Part shown: piece after piece, positions 9,737 through 17,229 of the stretch
Position numbering within the stretch: the stretch's first letter is position 1
Layout: each line of letters opens with the position of its first letter
From: Flavobacteriales bacterium
Lineage (GTDB): Bacteria; Bacteroidota; Bacteroidia; Flavobacteriales_F; PHOS-HE28
Assembly: GCA_020635655.1 (NCBI GenBank)
Contig: JACJZI010000002.1
Span: 280,318-344,317 of the forward strand
Length of the DNA stretch: 64,000 nucleotides
Direction: 5' to 3'
The notes under the pieces: generated by a model
Seen by the model: the letters and a program-made list of their open reading frames with translations, nothing else
What the model was told of the DNA's origin: nothing
The model's database searches: none
Translations under genes and position numbers: made by a program

Positions 9737-11347
9737 TCATTTTTCTTTTTCGCCACTGGGGGACCAGGTCACCTTGATCTCCCAATCCGCGCGGACACGC
9801 ACCGGCTCCGGGTCGATCGTCACCGATTCCGGGTCGATCATCTCGTCCAGGATACCCGGGTCCCAGCGCCCGTTCGCGTTCCGGTCCGCAATGGCCTTCA
9901 GATGATAGGTGCCGGCCGGCAGTTCGGGCCAATGGTGTTGGGCCTTCCGATCCATCTGCATGTCCGAGCGGGCCACACGGCCCTGGTCATCAAGCAATTG
10001 CACCAGTACCGGTGGAAGCCACGCGCTGTCCAGTTCCATCTCCAGGTCCACGGTGCCCAGGGTGCGGGGATCCTGCCCTGCCAGGTCCAGGATGAGCGAA
10101 TCGTTGTGGGCACCATAGATATCCGTCACGGCACGGGGTTGCAACCGTGCTTCGAGGTCTCCCCCCGGCGGGCCCTCCCACCTGACCTGTATGCGCCGTG
10201 CATGGGTGCTGTCCAAGACGATCGTGGCGGGCACTCGGACGCTGTCCCGCATCAGCTGCCACCGGTTCGTATCAATAGCATCCAAAGGGCGGGATGCTTC
10301 GATCACGATCCGATGGGGATCCGGGCGCACGGCGCGCAACACCCGCATTGTCACGTAGAAGGGCATTTTGACCAAGGGCCGATAGGTGAGCGTGTCCAGA
10401 ACTTCCCCATCCACTGCGAGCACTGTGGCGAGGCCGTCCGTGCGTGTCGTGTCCGATGGCCAGAACAGGAGCGTGTCCTGGTCCGATGAGACCTCCGGGG
10501 CCCAGGTCGGCACGGGACGGTCCGGGTCCCTGTTGCGGAGCTCGGCCCGCTCCACACGATGCGCCATCACCAATCGGAAGGCCCGCTCGGGGATCACCTT
10601 GCGGTCCACCACCTGTTGCACGGCGCTTGCTTCCTGGAACATGGCCAGGGAAAGGTCCTGGTCGGTCGCGCTCGGAGGAGCGGGTACGACATCCTCCTTG
10701 AGAAAGGCGATCCTTTCGTTCGGCAGATCATAGCGGTAGTTGGCGTTCTGGTCCTGCAATGCACGGATCTTGTAGGCCCCCTCGTGCAGATAGCGCAGGT
10801 CGAACCCGCCGGTGGCATCGCTCCGCGTGAAATAGGCCGGGCGTGAATCCCGCAGGGTCGCCGTGTCGGACGCATCGTAAAGCGCTACGATGCTGCCTTC
10901 CACGGGCAGGCCGGTGAAAGCGTCGATCACCCGCCCCTTGATCCGGAGGCTGTCCAGGACCGATCCGGTGCTGAACACGTACACCAGGTCCCTGGCCTGG
11001 TTCCCTTCGGTCAGGTCCACTACGGCATCGCCCAGGTTGAACACGTAGGTGCGGTCCGGTCTCAAAGGGGCGTTCAGATCGATCACCACACTGTAGCCAC
11101 CGCTTTGACGGACCTCCGGCGCGGGGTCCAGTGGTGGGGAGACGAACAGGTTCTTGCGCGCGTTCCGCAATTGGATCCGCTCGTTGAAGCGCAAGGTGAT
11201 GCGCTGCGCCGTGGATCCGGTGCTGCCGTTGGGCGGATCCGCGTTCACCAGACGGGGCGGGGTATCATCCTTCGGTCCACCGGTCGGATCGCGCACCTGG
11301 GCACAGGCCGCGCAGAGCAGGAGCGCACCGGTCGCCAGGTGCCGCAT
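9737..11347 (-). CDS. Ig-like (Big_5) domain lipoprotein (536 aa)
   Basis: N-terminus MRHLATGALLLCAAC has a lipobox with Cys15 as the likely acylated residue, followed by the TGGPKDDTPP segment typical of a widespread Bacteroidota lipoprotein family. Residues about 30-125 fit a Big_5/SbsA Ig-like domain (PPNGSTGSTAQRITLRFNE). Next is a carboxypeptidase-regulatory-like segment (KGRVIDAFTGLPVEGSIVALYD, about 150-215) and further beta-rich sequence to the end. I chose ATG at 11347, because the codon in front of it is TTG; the ATG shares one base with the TGA stop of the upstream reductase, so translation is probably coupled. Probably an envelope lipoprotein. The biochemical role of this family is not established to my knowledge. 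Confidence 0.85.
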   Translation of the reverse strand: MRHLATGALLLCAACAQVRDPTGGPKDDTPPRLVNADPPNGSTGSTAQRITLRFNERIQLRNARKNLFVSPPLDPAPEVRQSGGYSVVIDLNAPLRPDRTYVFNLGDAVVDLTEGNQARDLVYVFSTGSVLDSLRIKGRVIDAFTGLPVEGSIVALYDASDTATLRDSRPAYFTRSDATGGFDLRYLHEGAYKIRALQDQNANYRYDLPNERIAFLKEDVVPAPPSATDQDLSLAMFQEASAVQQVVDRKVIPERAFRLVMAHRVERAELRNRDPDRPVPTWAPEVSSDQDTLLFWPSDTTRTDGLATVLAVDGEVLDTLTYRPLVKMPFYVTMRVLRAVRPDPHRIVIEASRPLDAIDTNRWQLMRDSVRVPATIVLDSTHARRIQVRWEGPPGGDLEARLQPRAVTDIYGAHNDSLILDLAGQDPRTLGTVDLEMELDSAWLPPVLVQLLDDQGRVARSDMQMDRKAQHHWPELPAGTYHLKAIADRNANGRWDPGILDEMIDPESVTIDPEPVRVRADWEIKVTWSPSGEKEK

Positions 11348-11832
11348 CAAAGCAGGGGTTCGATGAGGCGGCCCAGGTCCTCGAAAAGCATCGCGTCCAA
11401 TGGTCCCAGATCATGGAACACGGAACTGTCCACGTCCAGCACGGCCCGCACGTGACCGTTCGCATCGTGCAACGGCACTACCAGTTCCGATCGGCTCTGG
11501 GCACTGCATGCGATGTGTCCGGCGAATCGGTCCACGTCCGGCACCACGATCGTACGGTCCTCCACCCATGCGGTGCCGCACACCCCCCGGCCCCGGGCGA
11601 TCCGGGAGCAGGCGATCGGCCCCTGAAAGGGCCCCAGGACCAGTTCTTCACCCATGACGCGGTAGAAACCCACCCAATGGAACTGGAATGCCTGTTTGAT
11701 GGCGGCGGCAAGTTCGGCCATCGCAGCGATCGCGTCCGTTTCCCCATGGAGCAAGGCCTTCACCTGGGGCAGCAGGGCCGCATGTATAGCGGACCGGTCT
11801 TGGGTGTCCGGCAGATGAAGGGACTCGGCCAT
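11347..11832 (-). CDS. msrC: Free methionine-(R)-sulfoxide reductase (GAF domain, fRMsr)
   Basis: A 161-residue single GAF domain protein that reduces free L-methionine-(R)-sulfoxide, a cytosolic antioxidant repair step driven by thioredoxin. The family signature is clear: WVGFYRV, LVLGPFQGPIAC, GRGVCGTAW, GHIACSAQSRSELVVPL and VLDVDSS. The three redox cysteines fall at 75, 85 and 109; their spacing of 10 and 24 residues equals that of Cys84/94/118 in the E. coli enzyme. I chose ATG at 11832; a TTG at 11841 would add three residues. The stop overlaps the start of the Big_5 lipoprotein gene by one base. comF lies 19 bases upstream. Confidence 0.93.
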   Translation of the reverse strand: MAESLHLPDTQDRSAIHAALLPQVKALLHGETDAIAAMAELAAAIKQAFQFHWVGFYRVMGEELVLGPFQGPIACSRIARGRGVCGTAWVEDRTIVVPDVDRFAGHIACSAQSRSELVVPLHDANGHVRAVLDVDSSVFHDLGPLDAMLFEDLGRLIEPLL

Positions 11833-11851
11833 GGTCGGCAAAGGTATCCGC

Positions 11852-12535
11852 CTAAGCGCTGGCTGCGGTGTACACGCTGATGCGCAGATCCTCCGCCTGG
11901 CGCAGGGTGCGGATGCAGCCCTCCAAGGTGGCGCCAGTGGTCACCACATCATCGACCAGGAGCACATGGCGACCGTGAAAGGCCCGGACATCGCCCAGTT
12001 CAAAGGCCTCTTTCACGTTCGTCCAGCGGTCCCATCGACCCTTGCGGGTCTGGCTGGTCGTTCGCACCACACGAAGCAGGTCGCCGCCGAGCTGTTCGAG
12101 CGGATGCACGCTGCACATGCCATCCACCAGGACCTGGCTTTGGTTGTAGCCACGCTTCCGCAGCTTGGCGCGGTGCAATGGAACAGCCACGATCGCATCC
12201 ACGGATGCGAACCGGTCGCAGGCGAAAAGGTCCTCGGCCATCAGGCGCCCGAGCTGCAGTCCCACGGCTTGGTCGCCCCGGTACTTCAGTTGATGCAGGA
12301 TCCGCTGGACACGGCCATGACGCATGAACCGCAGGAAGGAGCTGGCGGCATGGAGCTCCACCTTGCCCCAGAAGAGCTGCTCCACCGGATTGCCTGGATC
12401 GGCGTGCCAATAGGTACGTGGAAGGTCCGAGAGGCAGCGGAGGCACAGGCTCTCTTCATTCCGCATGAGCGGCGCATCGCACCCGGCACATCGCCGGGGC
12501 AGGAACAGACCGACCAGACCCGCCGGCCATGCCAT
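11852..12535 (-). CDS. comF: ComF family phosphoribosyltransferase-like protein (227 aa)
   Basis: Residues 1-60 hold a cysteine zinc-finger typical of ComF (LFLPRRCAGC and ESLCLRCLSDL). The C-terminal half is a PRTase fold with PVPLHRAKLRKRGYNQSQ and the PRPP-binding loop HVLLVDDVVTTGATLEGC. Family knowledge: ComF proteins take part in DNA uptake in naturally competent bacteria, but they are also common in non-competent species, so the role here is not certain. I chose ATG at 12535 (MAWPAGLVGLFLPRRC). The frame stays open much further upstream, but that part is antisense to the plus-strand coiled-coil gene and looks like no protein. First gene of a leftward cluster. Confidence 0.9.
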   Translation of the reverse strand: MAWPAGLVGLFLPRRCAGCDAPLMRNEESLCLRCLSDLPRTYWHADPGNPVEQLFWGKVELHAASSFLRFMRHGRVQRILHQLKYRGDQAVGLQLGRLMAEDLFACDRFASVDAIVAVPLHRAKLRKRGYNQSQVLVDGMCSVHPLEQLGGDLLRVVRTTSQTRKGRWDRWTNVKEAFELGDVRAFHGRHVLLVDDVVTTGATLEGCIRTLRQAEDLRISVYTAASA

Positions 12536-12621
12536 CGCCTCCCTTGCCCAACGTGCCAACTTCTCCAGCTCCGTTGTTGAAAATTGCCCTGCCCTTGCCA
12601 CAGCGGCCGGAACAGTGGGGG

Positions 12622-12629
12622 TAACTTCG
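12622..12629 (+). promoter_or_regulatory. Candidate -7 box for the coiled-coil gene
   Basis: TAACTTCG matches the Bacteroidota -7 consensus TAnnTTTG at all but one fixed base and lies 39 bases before the ATG at 12668. No convincing TTTG -33 box is seen at the usual spacing. Confidence 0.35.
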
Positions 12630-12667
12630 CTCCCACGTTCGAAAGATAAGCAGCAGAAGTACTGAAC

Positions 12668-13588
12668 ATGGAGCAGAACCAAGGCCCCTTGGCGCCCGAG
12701 AATCGGAAACCCCGTTCGAACACCGCGCTGCTCGCGTTGGTGGTGCTGTTGTTGATCAGCAACATCGTGATGCTCTACCTCCTGATGCAGAGTCGGAGGC
12801 AGGAGGAGTCCACCCAGCAAAAGGTGGAGCAGGTCTCCAACGAAAAGGACAATGTCACCCATATGCTGGAGGACATGTTGGCGCAATACGATACGTTGGA
12901 CACAGAGAACGAGCAGTTGCGCACCGAGATGGAGGCGCAGAAGGAGCAGATCACCCAGTTGCTGGACAAGGTGAAGCGCGGGCAGTACAGCCTTGCCAAG
13001 GCACAGAAGGAGGCCGCCACCCTGCGGAAGATCATGAAGGGCTACGTGGCCACCATCGATTCCCTGAACCAGGCCAATATGCAACTGACGGCCGACAAGA
13101 TGGACCTGACCCAGCAGCTCGGTGAGGTGAAAGGGCAGAAGGAGGCGCTTGAGGACCAGGCCCAGAAACAACAGGAGCTGATCTCCAAGGGTGCTGTGCT
13201 CTATACGACCGCGATCACGGCGGGGGCGGTCTTCCTGCGCAACAATGGCAAACAGGTCGACACGCAGCGCGCCAACAAGGCCGAGATGGTGAAGTGCTGC
13301 TTCACACTGGGCGAGAACCGTGTGACCAAGTCGGGCGACAAGACCTTGTACTTGCGCATCATCTCACCGGACGGGCAGGTCCTGCCTGCTTCCGAACCCA
13401 ACAACCGCTTCCAGTTCGAAGGCGTGGAGGGCGAATACAGCGCCAAGCGGGAGGTGAACTATCAGAACGTGCCGGTGGATGCCTGCATCTTCTGGACCGC
13501 GAACGACAAGATGCGCACTGGCCAGTACATCGTGGAGATCTATGAGGCCGGTGCGAAAGTGGCCCGCACCACGTTCGATCTGAAATAG
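12668..13588 (+). CDS. Membrane-anchored coiled-coil protein of unknown function (306 aa)
   Basis: A short polar head (residues 1-19) precedes one transmembrane helix (about 20-41, ALLALVVLLLISNIVMLYLL). A long charged coiled coil follows at about 45-175, rich in Glu, Gln and Lys (EQVSNEKDNVTHMLEDML). A C-terminal globular domain spans about 180-306 and contains VKCCFTLGENRVTKSGDKTL, RIISPDGQVLP and GQYIVEIYEAGAKVA, a beta-rich pattern. The predicted topology puts the coiled coil and C-terminal domain outside the cytoplasm. I do not recognise a named family; proteins of this shape are conserved hypotheticals in Bacteroidota. It ends one base before the stop of the convergent outer-membrane gene. 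Confidence 0.8.
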   Translation: MEQNQGPLAPENRKPRSNTALLALVVLLLISNIVMLYLLMQSRRQEESTQQKVEQVSNEKDNVTHMLEDMLAQYDTLDTENEQLRTEMEAQKEQITQLLDKVKRGQYSLAKAQKEAATLRKIMKGYVATIDSLNQANMQLTADKMDLTQQLGEVKGQKEALEDQAQKQQELISKGAVLYTTAITAGAVFLRNNGKQVDTQRANKAEMVKCCFTLGENRVTKSGDKTLYLRIISPDGQVLPASEPNNRFQFEGVEGEYSAKREVNYQNVPVDACIFWTANDKMRTGQYIVEIYEAGAKVARTTFDLK

Positions 13589-13589
13589 G

Positions 13590-16500
13590 TCAGAAGAAGG
13601 CCCGCACCTGCGCACCACCCACGTGCACAACGGGTGCGCCCGCGCCGTATCGTCCGTTGTAGGTCAGGTCCACCTGCAGATTGTTGCTGAGCTTCTGCTG
13701 GAACAGAATGCTCCATGTGATGTTCGTGCCGACCTTCAATCCCTCTAGCATCTCATTGCCCAGGGAGGAATTGGCCTCACCATTGAAGCCGATGTCGAGC
13801 CAATCGGCATTGAGCTGCAGGTTGCCCTTGCCGGCACGGCTCCAACGGAACTCCAGACCCAGGTCCTGGATCTCGGCCTTCTCGTCCCCGAGCTCGGGGC
13901 GGTTGTGCTTTTCGGCGAAACGGTAGGACAGGGCCATGCGCAATGAAGTGTTCGGCTGCCATGTGATGCGCGGTCTCAACGAATTGTTGCGGAGGCTGTA
14001 GGTCCGCCCGGCCAGCAGGTCGGAGGCATTGGCCACGCGTTCGTTCCGACCTTCCACGTCCAGTGTCCAGGTACGCGTGGTGTTCCAGCGGAACCGGAGC
14101 GTGTTCGACTCGCGCACGCGGGATTCATAACCATTCACCAACAAGGTCTTGGTGCGGTCGTTCTGATAAGTGTGGTCCACGCTCCAGATCCGGCTCGTCC
14201 TGTCGTAGTAAACGGTGTTCCGGGCCGATGAATTGAAGGATGTGAGAAGCGTGTCATTGGGATCGGCACGCAGGGGAACCACGGCCTGCAGCAGGTCCGA
14301 GGTGCTGGTCTTGCGGTCCGATCGCACCGAGGCTTGATCGGAGAACCGGCCAATGAACTGCAGAACGCCCTTGCGCTCCGCCCACCTCACGCCTGGTCGC
14401 AGGTCCAGCGATGCACTGAACTGGTTGGAATAGGCCCGCACATAATCGTCGGAAGGCGTGAACACACGGATGTAATCGGCCTCGTAGCTGAAGTTGGCGG
14501 GTTCGAACTCGTTGAGGTCCTTTATACCGTCACCGTTGTGGTCGATCCATACATAAACACCCTGTCCGGCGGGAACTTGCAGATAGATGAACTCGCGTCG
14601 CTGTTCCAATCCACTACCCAGTTCATAGAAGAAGTTCCAGACCGCGAAGCCCTTGCCGATGTTGAGGTCGTGATCGATACGTCCCAGATAGGTCTCCTCG
14701 GGACGTTGAGCCGTGAGCGTGGGATCCCGGATCCGCAATTCACGATAGGTGAAGGTCGCCGTGAGCCGGTCACGTGGATCACGGGCCAGGGTCATGGAGG
14801 CCGCATAGTTGCTCGCCACCGTGCTGGCGGCCAGTCCACCGCTACGAAAGGCCTGGTCGTAGCGCTGACCCCCGGAGAGCCGGAACCGGTTGCGGAACGT
14901 GTCCGGGCTTTGCACGAAGACCTGCCAATCCAGGAACTGGTAGCTGCCAGGGGTGAGGGCTTCCGATGTGTCCGAACGGAAACGGTTCCATTCGTGTTCG
15001 TCCTGGATGCCTACGGTGAACCAGCGCATGCGACGGTCGAGCATCAATTTGTGCCGCAGGAACTCACTTCGTCCGGGGTTCGAGGTGGTCAGGTAGCTTC
15101 CCTGTCCAATGGCGTCATAACGACCCGGATGCAGGTCCACGACGAGGTCCTGTTTCACGCCGCTGAAGCGGTCACGTACCAGGAAGGTGCCCGCGGTATA
15201 GCGCGCCTTTCCCCGGCGTCCTGCAAGCAATCCGACCGCGGCGGACACCAGCAATTGGTCCTGGGCAAGGTCTACTGCCGTGGCGTTCCAATCGCGTTCG
15301 AACTCCGTGGGTCGATACCGTTCCACGTTCCTGAACGATGCGGTCAGTGCTTCGCTCTCCATGCCGAGATCGAGCCGGAGGGTCGTGTCCCTGCTGGAGA
15401 TCGGCAATGTCCGACCGACCGCGAGCCTGGCCGCGAGTCCCTGGTCGTCCCCATCATCCTTGGAGCTGAAAGTGTTCGCGTCATAGCGGCTCCAGGCCAT
15501 CTGCGCTTCGGTCCGCAAACCGTTCGGACGGAGATCGGTGAATCCCAGCTCGACCAGCTGCTGGGAGCGGGGCGCCACCAAGGTCCTGACCGGAGCATGG
15601 TCACCTTGATGCACGATCGTTCCATTGACAGTGTCCGGAGCGACCCATTGGAATACGCGACCATTGGCGGTGAACTCCTTCTGCAGGTAGTCCCCCTTGC
15701 CAGTGCCGACCTCTGAGAACGACACGCGATAGCGGGCCGAATCGGGATCGGTGGAAAAGCGGTACACCGGATCATATCCAAGGCTGTCGATCCGCGCATA
15801 CCGCACCTCGTCCGCGGAAAAGGCCACACTGTCGGCGCCGGGCACCACGGCGGCGGAGGGGTCATCACCCGCCTCCGCGAGGGCCTGTTTCTCATCATCC
15901 GACAGGCTTTGCTGCAGGGGCTGATCACGATGGTCCTGCTCGGAATAGATGTTCAGTCGCAATGTGCTATGGCCCATGGTGATGGCATCATCGAGCCGCA
16001 CCAGGGAACGCATGTAGTTCTTGTCGGAGTATTGGAACTCCACCACGATCCGCTTGTCCTTGGTCACCGGTCGGTCCGGTGTGAAGGTGACCTCGGCCGT
16101 ATTGTAATCGATCACGTAATCATTGTCCTGTCCACGTTGCATCGGTTGACCGTCGATGTAGACCCGCTCGGTGCCGGACAGGACGATGATGAACCGCTCC
16201 CCATCGTTCCCCCGGAGACGATATGGACCTTGAACGCCCTCGACACCTTGAATGGAGTTCCGTGCGAACTTGCCCTTGCTGATCGCCACGGTGGTGCCGA
16301 ATGTGTTCTTCGATCCTGAACCGACCTTCGACCGCAGGTCAAAGCTCAGCCCCTGGCTCTTCTTCAGGTAGGTGAGGAAGTGGCTTTTGGGTCGCTGAAG
16401 CACCAGGTCACCGGCGGTCAGTTCCCAGTCATCCTCGAACAATTTAATGAAGACCTGGTCGAAATCCTGCAGCTCGGCGGTGTTCCCATCAGCCTGGATG

Positions 16501-17078
16501 GGAATGTTGTTGTCCGTGATGGACGCGAGGACATTGATCCGGTCGGTGATCTTCCCGCTCAGCTCCAGGTTCAGCGTGGAATTGACCGATAGGTCCTGGT
16601 TGTTACCGAAAAGCACGCCGCGGGAGATGCTGCCGCTCTTGTTCAGTCCGGCCGTTCCGAACAGGTCCTGCCGTTCACTGCTGGGTTCGTACCGGAATGC
16701 GTCCGGTCGGTCGCCGGAGGGGCGATAGAGGCGGTCCGCATCCTTATGGGCGAACCGTCGTGTGAGGTCGAGCGGCAGGGTCCGATAGCGGGCGACGAAC
16801 GGACCCGCCGGGAGCGGACCGAGCCAAATGAGCGTGGCCTTGAAGGGATCCAGCGTCCATTTGTCCGGTGGGATGGCCCCCTGAGTACCTGTCAGGGAGA
16901 AGGTGCCGGGGGCGATGCTCAGCGTGTCGATCCGAAGCGTATCACTGGACACCAGAATGTCCTTGACCCTGCGGTTGTCCGCTCCCATCTGGGCGCGTCC
17001 AGCTTGTGGAGCCGCCAGCAGCAGGACCAATGCTCCGCCGTTCCGCAGCGATCGCCAGTAGCGGAAGCGCGCGTTCAC
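13590..17078 (-). CDS. Large outer-membrane protein, probably beta-barrel, conserved in Bacteroidota (1162 aa)
   Basis: A signal peptide (NARFRYWRSLRNGGALVLLL ending PQAGRAQ) is followed by a region about 30-400 with NKSGSISRGVLFGNNQDLSV, GKITDRINVLASITDNN, ELTAGDLVLQRP and ERVYIDGQPMQRGQDNDYVI. Family knowledge: long proteins with these segments are conserved, uncharacterised outer-membrane proteins in Bacteroidota. The C-terminal 700 residues alternate aromatic and polar residues, as in many-stranded barrels (LRFRWNTTRTWTLDVEGR, SLRMALSYRFAEKH), and end in an aromatic residue (QVRAFF), as barrels do. I set the start at GTG 17078 because it gives a normal signal peptide; TTG at 17081 or 17099 is possible and no ATG is available. 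A weak promoter box is at 17116-17109. The function is unknown to me. Confidence 0.8.
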   Translation of the reverse strand: MNARFRYWRSLRNGGALVLLLAAPQAGRAQMGADNRRVKDILVSSDTLRIDTLSIAPGTFSLTGTQGAIPPDKWTLDPFKATLIWLGPLPAGPFVARYRTLPLDLTRRFAHKDADRLYRPSGDRPDAFRYEPSSERQDLFGTAGLNKSGSISRGVLFGNNQDLSVNSTLNLELSGKITDRINVLASITDNNIPIQADGNTAELQDFDQVFIKLFEDDWELTAGDLVLQRPKSHFLTYLKKSQGLSFDLRSKVGSGSKNTFGTTVAISKGKFARNSIQGVEGVQGPYRLRGNDGERFIIVLSGTERVYIDGQPMQRGQDNDYVIDYNTAEVTFTPDRPVTKDKRIVVEFQYSDKNYMRSLVRLDDAITMGHSTLRLNIYSEQDHRDQPLQQSLSDDEKQALAEAGDDPSAAVVPGADSVAFSADEVRYARIDSLGYDPVYRFSTDPDSARYRVSFSEVGTGKGDYLQKEFTANGRVFQWVAPDTVNGTIVHQGDHAPVRTLVAPRSQQLVELGFTDLRPNGLRTEAQMAWSRYDANTFSSKDDGDDQGLAARLAVGRTLPISSRDTTLRLDLGMESEALTASFRNVERYRPTEFERDWNATAVDLAQDQLLVSAAVGLLAGRRGKARYTAGTFLVRDRFSGVKQDLVVDLHPGRYDAIGQGSYLTTSNPGRSEFLRHKLMLDRRMRWFTVGIQDEHEWNRFRSDTSEALTPGSYQFLDWQVFVQSPDTFRNRFRLSGGQRYDQAFRSGGLAASTVASNYAASMTLARDPRDRLTATFTYRELRIRDPTLTAQRPEETYLGRIDHDLNIGKGFAVWNFFYELGSGLEQRREFIYLQVPAGQGVYVWIDHNGDGIKDLNEFEPANFSYEADYIRVFTPSDDYVRAYSNQFSASLDLRPGVRWAERKGVLQFIGRFSDQASVRSDRKTSTSDLLQAVVPLRADPNDTLLTSFNSSARNTVYYDRTSRIWSVDHTYQNDRTKTLLVNGYESRVRESNTLRFRWNTTRTWTLDVEGRNERVANASDLLAGRTYSLRNNSLRPRITWQPNTSLRMALSYRFAEKHNRPELGDEKAEIQDLGLEFRWSRAGKGNLQLNADWLDIGFNGEANSSLGNEMLEGLKVGTNITWSILFQQKLSNNLQVDLTYNGRYGAGAPVVHVGGAQVRAFF

Positions 17079-17108
17079 CAAGGAGAAGATACGCAGCAAA
17101 GCCGCGAA

Positions 17109-17116
17109 AATTACCC
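17109..17116 (-). promoter_or_regulatory. Candidate -7 box for the 1162-aa outer-membrane gene
   Basis: Minus-strand TAATTTTC is one base off TAnnTTTG. An ATTGG at the position expected for the -33 TTTG box adds slight support. Transcription would begin near 17102, about 24 bases before the chosen GTG start. Confidence 0.35.
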
Positions 17117-17207
17117 GAACGGTACCGGTGCCGTGCCAATTCCGCCATCAAGATCGGATCGTTGATGCCGGGATCGAGGATCGACCCGCCACGCCGTGGC
17201 TCCCGGA

Positions 17208-17215
17208 TATCTTTG
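17208..17215 (+). promoter_or_regulatory. Candidate -7 box (TATCTTTG) for the substrate-binding lipoprotein
   Basis: TATCTTTG is an exact match to the Bacteroidota -7 consensus TAnnTTTG. It sits 14 bases before the ATG at 17230, predicting a leader of about ten bases. No clear TTTG box lies 24 bases upstream. Confidence 0.5.
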
Positions 17216-17229
17216 GCACTACCCCTCGG

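Noticed and set aside
12536..13171. N-terminal extension of ComF
   Set aside because: Leu/Gln/His-rich sequence antisense to the coiled-coil gene; the ComF zinc finger begins directly after ATG 12535.
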